This document shows positions 30,511 to 37,878 of a stretch of DNA of 47,556 nt, one piece after another. The stretch is from Desulfuromonadaceae bacterium (lineage in GTDB: Bacteria > Desulfobacterota > Desulfuromonadia > Geobacterales > Pseudopelobacteraceae), in NCBI GenBank assembly GCA_028712665.1, contig JAQTRC010000015.1:1-47556 (forward strand). The letters run 5' to 3'. Every line of letters begins with the position of its first letter. Position 1 is the first letter of the stretch. A program made the position numbers and the translations under genes. Below the pieces are notes generated by a model that was not told the DNA's origin, made no database searches, and saw nothing but the letters and a program-made list of their open reading frames with translations.

Positions 30511-33495
30511 ATGACAAGAATACTTTTCATCCTCATCGCCTTCATCCTCGCTGCGCAAGACGCACCATATGCCGCCGAACCACCAAATGCCCCTATTCTG
30601 CGGATAGAAACCGGCACGCATCTTTCGAGGATATCATCCATTGATGAGGACCGGTCCGGAAAGATTCTGGTAACGGCGTCCTTTGACAAAACCGTCAGGA
30701 TCTGGGATTCGGCAACGGGAAAATTATCGGGGGTTATACGCCCTCCGATTGGGGAACAACAGGAGGGGAGAGTCGAAGCCGTAGCCATTACTCCGGACGG
30801 TTCAATTGTAGCCTGTTCCGGTAAAACCGGATTCGATTGGGATGGCGCTTACAGCCTTTATATTTTTGACCGCATTTCCGGTACCATGAAACACCGCATC
30901 GGAGGATTTTCCCAACGAATCAACACTCTTTCGTTTTCTCCGGATGGAAACTATCTGGCGGTTTCAATGAGTGGGGACGGCGGCCTGATTCTATACCAGG
31001 TTCCGGGCATGTCCGCGCTGGGATCAATACGTAGTGATGAGGAGCAGCTCCAGTGGGTTGGTTATTCGTCCCGAGGCTCTTTGCTTTCAATCGCGAGCAA
31101 TGGGGTTATTAAGCTCTATGAAAAAGAGGGCTTGAATGTTCGCTTTAGCATAACCGCTCCGGAAGAAGAGCTCACAACGGCGGCCTGGTCTCCGGATGCT
31201 TCTGCTTTTGCCGTTCTTTCGGCCAATAACAATTCAGTTCTGATATACGATGCCCGGACAGGGGAGTTAATCCGCAGGCTCATGCATGGAGATCAAAAAA
31301 AACGAAAAGCCGGTCTCGTCAAAGTGGACAAATCCAGGCTTGATACCGTTTCATGGTCTTCCGATGGCGAGCAGATATTTGCGGGTGGCCGCCTTGGCCG
31401 CAAAAGCATGCAGTGGCTCTGGCGCTGGTCAGCCAAGACCATGTTGCAGGAACCTGACATTGAGCTGCCGTTTCATGACAGACTATGGTTGCTGAAATCG
31501 GTCAGAGGGGGATTGATATTTTCATTCCATACAGCCGGATTCGGTCTGCTCAGAGGAGACGATTCGCTGGCATATTTCCATCGTCTTCAGATTGCCGACT
31601 TCAAAAAAAGCCAGGAAAGTCTGCTGATATCTCCGGATGGGACTGAGGTGCTGTTCAATCTTGAACGGTATGGTCAAACCCAACTCTACATGAGCTTAAA
31701 GGAGCGTTCTCTGGCTTCGGTCGGAGCTGTTCAGATCACAACCCTTCTCAAGCCCATTGTTACCGCGGAAGGTTTGAATTTGTCCGGATGGAGGGATCAA
31801 AAATATCCAACCCTAAACAACAAGCCCCTGAAAGGTTTGGGAACAAACGAGAATTCACATGCGCTGGCAATTCGTCCCGACCTGAAAGGTTTTGTACTCG
31901 GAAGCGGCAGGGGTCTCAAACAGTATGATCGGGACGGGCATATCATCTGGCGCATCGTTACCGGAACCCCTGTGAGGGGCATAAACATTTCCGCCGACAA
32001 CCGCACCTTGGTCGCTGAACTTGAGGACGGGACCATCCGCTGGTTTTCCTTAAAGACAGGTGAAGAGTATTTTGCGTTGTTCATACATCCGGAAACCCGC
32101 CAATGGGTTATCTGGACGCCTGAAGGATATTTTGATGCCTCTTTGGGAGGAGATGAGTTAATCGGCTATCACATCAATCAGGGAAAGGATAGGGAAGCCA
32201 GGTTCATTCCGGTCTCATTTCTCTACGACGTATTTTACCGCCCGGACATTATCCAGGCCAAATTGCGTGGTGACGATGTATCCGCTCTCGTCACCCTGAC
32301 TGCGGAAGAGGCGCTCAAGACTCCGCCTCCCGAGGTAAGATTCACCTCCATACCAGCTGAAACAGCCGCCGTTCTGAACAAGGTCTGCTATCAGGTCAAG
32401 AGCACGGGTGGAGGAGTTGGTGAAGTCCGTCTGTTCCAAAATGGCAAGCTGGTCAAATCCGACGGATTCTACCGCGAGGTAGCAGTCAAAAATGAATCTG
32501 CTCAAAAGGTTCAACTTGCAAGCCTCAACAGCCGTGCAATTTATCAGGAACAGCGGGGACTGGCGGTACTGGATAAGAAAACTTCCAATGCAGCTCTTTC
32601 AAAACCAAAGGGCGATCTGGTTGATGAATGCGTTGAGATCGAACCGATTGCAGGAGAGAACGAAATCGGCGTAGCGGCATTCAATGCCCCCAACACAATC
32701 CAGAGTTCGATGAAAACCGCAACCTTCACTTCAACCCGCAAAGCAGACGAGGCGCACCTCTACATTCTGGCTGTGGGAATCGATAAGTACCGTGATGCCT
32801 CGGCAAACCTCAAATACGCCGCAAAGGATGCGAAGGACTTCATCGCCAGGCTGCCCGCCAAGGGCGCCACCATCTACAAGCCGGAGAACATCCATGTGAC
32901 CGGGCTGAACGACACCCAGGCGGGCAAGGCCGGCATAATCGCCGCCATAGATAACCTGTCAAAAAAGGTGAAGCAGGGGGACGGTTTTATCTTCTTCAAC
33001 GCCTCCCACGGGGTGCTGCTGCAGAACCAGTACTACATCGTAACATCCGACTTCGACGGCGACCTCTCCACGACGAAGAACCTGATCAGCTCCAACGAGA
33101 TCGTCGAGATGTCCAAGCGGATCAAATCCCTCTCGCAGCTCTTTATCTTCGACACCTGCCACGCCGGCGGCATCGACAACATCATCAGCGGCCTCTACGA
33201 CGCCCGTATGTCGGTCATGGCGAAGAAGATGGGGCTGCACATCTACGCCTCGGCCGGCAGCGTCCAGAGCGCGATGGACGGCTACCAGGGGAACGGGCTC
33301 TATACCCATACGCTGTTGCAGGGGATCGCGAACGGCAAGGATGTGGACAAGGAGCATGACGGCAATGTAACGGTGAAGGAACTTGGCCTCTATTCAAAGG
33401 AGAAGACCGCCGAGATATCGACCAGGCTCGGCCATACACAGACACCGTTCATCATCAATTTCGGGAGGGATAATCCGTTGTTTGTGGTACAATAG
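30511..33495 (+). CDS. Exported WD40-repeat protein with C-terminal caspase (C14) domain
   Basis: A protein of about 994 residues. A signal peptide (MTRILFILIAFILAAQDAPYAAEPP) suggests export. Residues about 30-540 form degenerate WD40/beta-propeller repeats (KILVTASFDKTVRIWDSATGKL, INTLSFSPDGNYLAVS, LTTAAWSPDASAFAVLSANNNSVLIYDARTGEL and more). Residues about 600-745 are a linker, perhaps an Ig-like domain. Residues about 750-994 are a caspase-like domain: LYILAVGIDKYRDASANLKYAAKDAKDFI, catalytic His833 in FFNASHGVLL and Cys883 in IFDTCHAGG. Both catalytic residues are kept, so proteolysis is likely. The start follows GGAGGG and fits the signal peptide. Its role may be envelope sensing or quality control. 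Base composition rises in GC from about 32,760 on, at the caspase boundary. Confidence 0.87.
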   Translation: MTRILFILIAFILAAQDAPYAAEPPNAPILRIETGTHLSRISSIDEDRSGKILVTASFDKTVRIWDSATGKLSGVIRPPIGEQQEGRVEAVAITPDGSIVACSGKTGFDWDGAYSLYIFDRISGTMKHRIGGFSQRINTLSFSPDGNYLAVSMSGDGGLILYQVPGMSALGSIRSDEEQLQWVGYSSRGSLLSIASNGVIKLYEKEGLNVRFSITAPEEELTTAAWSPDASAFAVLSANNNSVLIYDARTGELIRRLMHGDQKKRKAGLVKVDKSRLDTVSWSSDGEQIFAGGRLGRKSMQWLWRWSAKTMLQEPDIELPFHDRLWLLKSVRGGLIFSFHTAGFGLLRGDDSLAYFHRLQIADFKKSQESLLISPDGTEVLFNLERYGQTQLYMSLKERSLASVGAVQITTLLKPIVTAEGLNLSGWRDQKYPTLNNKPLKGLGTNENSHALAIRPDLKGFVLGSGRGLKQYDRDGHIIWRIVTGTPVRGINISADNRTLVAELEDGTIRWFSLKTGEEYFALFIHPETRQWVIWTPEGYFDASLGGDELIGYHINQGKDREARFIPVSFLYDVFYRPDIIQAKLRGDDVSALVTLTAEEALKTPPPEVRFTSIPAETAAVLNKVCYQVKSTGGGVGEVRLFQNGKLVKSDGFYREVAVKNESAQKVQLASLNSRAIYQEQRGLAVLDKKTSNAALSKPKGDLVDECVEIEPIAGENEIGVAAFNAPNTIQSSMKTATFTSTRKADEAHLYILAVGIDKYRDASANLKYAAKDAKDFIARLPAKGATIYKPENIHVTGLNDTQAGKAGIIAAIDNLSKKVKQGDGFIFFNASHGVLLQNQYYIVTSDFDGDLSTTKNLISSNEIVEMSKRIKSLSQLFIFDTCHAGGIDNIISGLYDARMSVMAKKMGLHIYASAGSVQSAMDGYQGNGLYTHTLLQGIANGKDVDKEHDGNVTVKELGLYSKEKTAEISTRLGHTQTPFIINFGRDNPLFVVQ

Positions 33496-33576
33496 CCGCA
33501 GGCCGTTGATCTCTTCGTGCCGGTATCGCAGTAAACCTTTTTTTCCGATTGGGATAATATATTCAAAGGAACCAAA

Positions 33577-34584
33577 ATGCACAAACTGCCTCTCATAGCC
33601 ATAACCATGGGCGACCCCTGCGGAGTCGGACCCGAGATCATCATCAGGGCTCTCCGATCTCCCGAAATCGCGATCCTCTGCGTACCGTTCGTTATCGGTG
33701 ACAAACTGGCGATGGAACGCGCCCTCTCCGTATGCGGTTCACGCCTCACTATCCGTGAAATTGCCGGACCTGAAGAGGCTTTGCTCGCTCCGGCGGGGAC
33801 CATACCGCTGCTGGCGCTCTCACACCTGGCAGAGACAGACATGGAGTACGGCAAACCGTCCGTTGCAGCCGGAGATGCCGTTTACCGTTACATCTGCCAC
33901 GCTGCCCGCCTCTGCCTGCATGGCCAGGCTGCCGCAATGGCGACCGCTCCGATCAGCAAAGAGGCGATGAACCGGGCCGGACACGACTATCCCGGCCATA
34001 CCGAACTGCTGGCCGAATTTTGCGGAACGGACGACTTTGTCATGATGCTGGCCGGTGATCTATTGAGAGTCAGTCTGGTGACGATACACGAAGCGCTGGT
34101 AGATGTCCCGCGTCTGGTAACATACGATCAGGTGCTGAAAACCATCCGCATCACTGCCGACGGCCTATCTCGACTGACCGGAATAAAGAGTCCGAAGCTG
34201 GCGGTTCTGGCGCTCAACCCTCATTGCGGCGAGGGGGGGATGTTCGGTAATGAGGATCTGAACGTCATCGCTCCCGCCATCGACCAGGCCTGCAGTGAGG
34301 GAATCAACGCCGAAGGGCCGTTTTCGGCCGATACTCTTTTCCACTTCATTCTCAAAAGCCATGCGGCTCCGCTCTACGACGGAGTGGTGGCGATGTACCA
34401 CGACCAGGGGTTGATCCCGCTCAAGATGATGCACTTTGACGATGCGGTAAATATCACACTGGGGCTCCCGATCATCCGCACTTCGGTAGATCACGGCACC
34501 GCCTACAATCTGGCCGGCACCGGCCAAGCATCAGAAAAGAGTCTGCTGGCGGCTATCCGGATGGCCGCCGGGATGGTCCGATGA
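33577..34584 (+). CDS. pdxA: 4-hydroxythreonine-4-phosphate dehydrogenase
   Basis: A 335-residue PdxA of normal length. It oxidises 4-phosphohydroxythreonine in the DXP-dependent route to pyridoxal phosphate, using NAD and a divalent metal. Landmarks: ITMGDPCGVGPEI at the N-terminus, TAPISKEAMNRAGHDYPGHTELLAE (metal-ligand His in PGHTE), VTIHEALVDVP, LNPHCGEGGMFGNED, AMYHDQGLIPLKMM and TSVDHGTAYNLAGTGQAS. Metal ligands are the His in GHTEL, LNPHCGEGG and YHDQG, all kept. The start follows AAAGGA. It is unrelated in function to the upstream WD40-caspase gene. Confidence 0.96.
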   Translation: MHKLPLIAITMGDPCGVGPEIIIRALRSPEIAILCVPFVIGDKLAMERALSVCGSRLTIREIAGPEEALLAPAGTIPLLALSHLAETDMEYGKPSVAAGDAVYRYICHAARLCLHGQAAAMATAPISKEAMNRAGHDYPGHTELLAEFCGTDDFVMMLAGDLLRVSLVTIHEALVDVPRLVTYDQVLKTIRITADGLSRLTGIKSPKLAVLALNPHCGEGGMFGNEDLNVIAPAIDQACSEGINAEGPFSADTLFHFILKSHAAPLYDGVVAMYHDQGLIPLKMMHFDDAVNITLGLPIIRTSVDHGTAYNLAGTGQASEKSLLAAIRMAAGMVR

Positions 34585-34634
34585 CCCGGCGTAGAACGTC
34601 CCATGCCTGAAGATTCTCTAGAGCGCAACACTCC

Positions 34635-35612
34635 ATGATAATTTCCGCCAGCAGACGCACCGACATACCCGCTTTCTATGCCGATTGGTTCATGAACCGG
34701 GTTCGGGAGGGGTACTTCTACCGGGTCAACCCCTTTAACAGCAAACAAATCTCCCGATTCAGCCTGAAACCGGAAGACGTCGACGCCATCTGCTTCTGGA
34801 CCAAGAACCCACGGCCGCTCGTGCGGCATCTGGATGAACTGGACGAGCGTGGCATGAACTACTATTTCCAGTTCACCCTGAATCCCTACGACAAAACCTT
34901 CGAGCCGAATGTTCCCCCTCTTGAAGAGCGTATCGATACGATGATTGAACTGGCGGCACGCATCGGACCGGAACGGATTGTCTGGCGCTACGACCCGATC
35001 ATCCTTACAAGCCTTACGACTGCCGCATGGCATCTGGAACGGGCGGAACAGATCGCCTGCCAATTGAAGGATGCCACCCGCAGGGTGATGTTCAGCTTTT
35101 ACGACTATTACGGCAAGGGGGAAGGGAGATTGCACAAGGCATTGCTCGGCGCCGGCATTAAACTGGAGGACATCACAGCGCCAGATCAGAGAGAGGCGGT
35201 TGAGAAGGTTGCGCGGGACTTTAAAGCGATCGCCTGCCGCCACGCCCTGCAGATATTCACCTGCTGTGAGGATCTGGATCTAAGCGCGATCGGCATTGAG
35301 CATGGCGCCTGCATTGACGGCAACCTGATAAGGGAGATTTTCGGTGTCGATGCTTCGACCGCAAAAGACAAAAACCAGCGTGACTGCTGCGGCTGTGCCG
35401 AGTCGGCGGACATGGGCATCTACAACAGCTGTCATTTCAGATGCGCATACTGCTACGCCAACTTCAACGAGGGGATGATCGAAAACAACTGCCGGAACCA
35501 TTTCCCGGACAGCCCGTCACTTCTGAACAGATACGATGGAGAAATCGAGATCAGGAGAAGTAATCAGCGGAAGCGGAAGAATTCCGTCAAAGGCCGGCAG
35601 GAACTTCTATAA
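34635..35612 (+). CDS. DUF1848 family protein with Cys cluster
   Basis: A 325-residue protein of the DUF1848 family (MIISASRRTDIPAFYADWFMNRV, NPFNSKQI, FWTKNP, YYFQFTLNPY, RIVWRYDPI). The barrel-like N-terminal part resembles spore-photoproduct-lyase-type radical SAM relatives in its FWTKN pattern. The Cys cluster near the C-terminus is notable: Cys251, 252, 254 in DCCGC and Cys266-x3-Cys270-x2-Cys273 in NSCHFRCAYCYANF, which matches the CxxxCxxC signature of radical SAM enzymes but at the opposite end of the protein. Two more Cys (CC at 210-211) precede it. An Fe-S enzyme, possibly a permuted radical SAM protein, is inferred; the substrate is unknown. It sits between pdxA and mqnE on the same strand. 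Confidence 0.85.
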   Translation: MIISASRRTDIPAFYADWFMNRVREGYFYRVNPFNSKQISRFSLKPEDVDAICFWTKNPRPLVRHLDELDERGMNYYFQFTLNPYDKTFEPNVPPLEERIDTMIELAARIGPERIVWRYDPIILTSLTTAAWHLERAEQIACQLKDATRRVMFSFYDYYGKGEGRLHKALLGAGIKLEDITAPDQREAVEKVARDFKAIACRHALQIFTCCEDLDLSAIGIEHGACIDGNLIREIFGVDASTAKDKNQRDCCGCAESADMGIYNSCHFRCAYCYANFNEGMIENNCRNHFPDSPSLLNRYDGEIEIRRSNQRKRKNSVKGRQELL

Positions 35613-35692
35613 CTTGTAATTCCGTTCAGTATGACGAAATCGATAATGCTTTCCGCTTGCACTGACCGCCCGTTTTCCGTAGACTCCTTGGC

Positions 35693-36772
35693 ATGACTAC
35701 CTTTGAAACCATATCCGCAAAAGTCGGTGCCGGCGAACGTATCTCCGCCGACGAGGCGCTCTTCCTGTACGACTACAATGACCTGCTGGCGATCGGTGAA
35801 CTGGCTGCACTGGCCAACGAGCGTAAAAACGGCCGGAGCGTATTCTTCAACGTCAACCGCCACATCAACCCGACCAACATCTGCATCAATCGCTGCGCCT
35901 TCTGCGCCTTCTCCCGCACCGCCGGAGAAGATGGAGCCTATACCCTGGCACTCGACGAAATCTGCCGCCGGGCAGAGGAAGCGGAGCGCGAAGGGGCCAC
36001 CGAGGTGCACATAGTAGGCGGGCTGCACCCAGATCTGGCATTCGAATTCTACGAAGAGGCGCTCCGCTCCATCCGCCAAACGACCCCCGGCCTGCACATC
36101 AAGGCATTCACTGCTGTGGAAATCGAATACTTTTCACGTATATCTTCCCTCTCCATAGAGCAGGTGCTGGAGCGTCTCAAGTCCGCCGGACTCGGTTCGA
36201 TGCCGGGTGGCGGGGCAGAGATACTGGTAGAGGATGTCAGGCAAAAGATCTGTCCAGAGAAAATTTCGGGTGCGCGCTGGCTGGAGATTATCCGCCTGGC
36301 TCATCTGGCCGGGTTGAAGACAAACTCAACGATGCTTTACGGTCACGTGGAGTCCCCGGCCGACCGGGTGGCGCATATGGAGATGCTGAGAACTCTGCAG
36401 GACGGGACCGGCGGTTTCCAGGCTTTTATCCCGCTCGCCTTCCAGCCGGAGAACTCGGATCTGAAGCTGGAGATAAAAAGCACCTCCGGACTTGACGATT
36501 TGAAGACACTGGCCATAGCCCGCATCTTCCTCGATAACTTCAGCCACATCAAGGCATACTGGGTCATGCTGGGAGAGAAGATAGCCCAGGTGTCGCTGGC
36601 TTTTGGGGTCAACGACCTGGATGGCACCGTGGTGGAAGAAAGGATCGGCCACGAGGCAGGGGCGAAAAGCCCGCAGGCATTGACCAAGGATGGCATCATC
36701 CGCCTGATCAGAAGGGCCGATAAAATTCCGGTGGAGCGGGATACGCTTTATAACCCTATCCGCAGCTATTGA
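35693..36772 (+). CDS. mqnE: Aminofutalosine synthase (menaquinone, futalosine pathway)
   Basis: A 359-residue radical SAM enzyme. The Fe-S motif CINRCAFC is Cys64/68/71 in HINPTNICINRCAFCAFSR, which also distinguishes MqnE from MqnC. Other landmarks: EVHIVGGLHPDLAFEFYEEALRSI, HIKAFTAVEIEYFS, LGSMPGGGAEILVEDVRQKICPEKISG and TNSTMLYGHVES, FIPLAFQPENSDL. It joins an adenosyl radical to 3-(1-carboxyvinyloxy)benzoate to form aminofutalosine, the key step of the futalosine route to menaquinone. No clear ribosome site precedes the ATG at 35693. The methyltransferase gene overlaps its stop (ATGA). Confidence 0.94.
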   Translation: MTTFETISAKVGAGERISADEALFLYDYNDLLAIGELAALANERKNGRSVFFNVNRHINPTNICINRCAFCAFSRTAGEDGAYTLALDEICRRAEEAEREGATEVHIVGGLHPDLAFEFYEEALRSIRQTTPGLHIKAFTAVEIEYFSRISSLSIEQVLERLKSAGLGSMPGGGAEILVEDVRQKICPEKISGARWLEIIRLAHLAGLKTNSTMLYGHVESPADRVAHMEMLRTLQDGTGGFQAFIPLAFQPENSDLKLEIKSTSGLDDLKTLAIARIFLDNFSHIKAYWVMLGEKIAQVSLAFGVNDLDGTVVEERIGHEAGAKSPQALTKDGIIRLIRRADKIPVERDTLYNPIRSY

Positions 36773-37878
36773 TGATTTCCCCGACACCTGCAGCCGACGT
36801 TCCTGATTCACGAATTAACCTCGAAACTCTTCTCACTTCCGGCATGGATGGCAACCTGTTTCAAGGTTCCATCAGAAATCTGCATAAAAGCTTCTACAGT
36901 TACGCCGCCACCTCCCCGGCGCCGTTCATCGCGCCAGGCCTGATCGTCACCCCGGAAATCCGGCGTCAGTCCGAACTCTATCTTCCCATTGCCGAAATTG
37001 CCAGGATCTTCAACCGCCTTTACCATTATGCTCTTACCTATCCGCCGGTTCTATCCAGCACCCCTTTCCACAAGGCAGTGAGCTGGGCCGACGTATTCGT
37101 CGCCCTGCCGCCGAGCCTCCAGTTCAGCCCAAATCCGGCAAATCTGTTGGAAGCGCTGCTGTCAGATCAGGAGATGCTGACCCGGTTCCTGTTCGCCTCG
37201 TTCCTGCCGCGCCGCTTTTATGGCGGTTTCGGGCGCTATCCGGAACAAGTGGAATTCATCAGGGAATGGCTTGGCGCAACAAGCCACTCGCGGCGGGGGC
37301 GCGGGGACAACGTATTGCGTTGCCTCGATGCAGCCTGCGGCACCGGAGAGGGTTCCTACGGCATGGCAAACCTTTTGATGGAGTTCGGATTTGCTCCTGA
37401 TGAGATTCAGATCGAAGGGTGGACAGTGGAACCGTTGGAGGTCTGGGCCGCCTCACACCGCCGCTTCCCGTATGACCCACAGCGCGAGGAGACATTCCAG
37501 AGGGAGACTTCCCGCCTGGTTGAACGGGGGTACCAAAACCGCATCCGTTTCAGATGCGCAGACCTGACCGAGAGGCAGCTGAATTTGATCTTGCCGGATG
37601 AAGGTGTCAGCAGTGACGGCCTGTTTGACCTTATCATCTGCAACGGCCTCATTGGCGGCCCTATCATCGGCAATGACGAAAAGATGGGACGGGTTGTATC
37701 CAATCTGGCAACTATGCTTGCGCCAGGGGGTATCCTGCTGGCGACCGACAGTTTCCACGGAGGCTGGAAATCAAAATGTAGGAAGGCTGACATGGAGGCG
37801 CTGTTTTTGCGGATGGGGCTGGGGATTGTTGACACCGGTGAAGGTGCAGGAGCTGTAAAGCTCAATTTTTCAGTGTAA
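36772..37878 (+). CDS. CheR-like SAM-dependent methyltransferase
   Basis: A protein of about 368 residues. The N-terminal 160 residues are helical and without a clear family. The SAM-binding core begins around residue 185 (LRCLDAACGTGEGSYGMANLLMEFG), with the CheR-like continuation IEGWTVEPLEVWAASHRRFPYDPQREETFQRE, FRCADLTERQL, FDLIICNGLIGGPII and MLAPGGILLATDSFHGGW. The order is that of CheR-type methyltransferases (DAACGTGEGSYGMA for WSAGCSTGEEPYSIA). No receptor partner or chemotaxis genes are near, so chemotaxis should not be assumed. Its ATG (36772) overlaps the mqnE stop, and its last 17 bases overlap the convergent 3-prime end of mutS2. Translational coupling to mqnE suggests a link to quinone metabolism. 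Confidence 0.75.
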   Translation: MISPTPAADVPDSRINLETLLTSGMDGNLFQGSIRNLHKSFYSYAATSPAPFIAPGLIVTPEIRRQSELYLPIAEIARIFNRLYHYALTYPPVLSSTPFHKAVSWADVFVALPPSLQFSPNPANLLEALLSDQEMLTRFLFASFLPRRFYGGFGRYPEQVEFIREWLGATSHSRRGRGDNVLRCLDAACGTGEGSYGMANLLMEFGFAPDEIQIEGWTVEPLEVWAASHRRFPYDPQREETFQRETSRLVERGYQNRIRFRCADLTERQLNLILPDEGVSSDGLFDLIICNGLIGGPIIGNDEKMGRVVSNLATMLAPGGILLATDSFHGGWKSKCRKADMEALFLRMGLGIVDTGEGAGAVKLNFSV

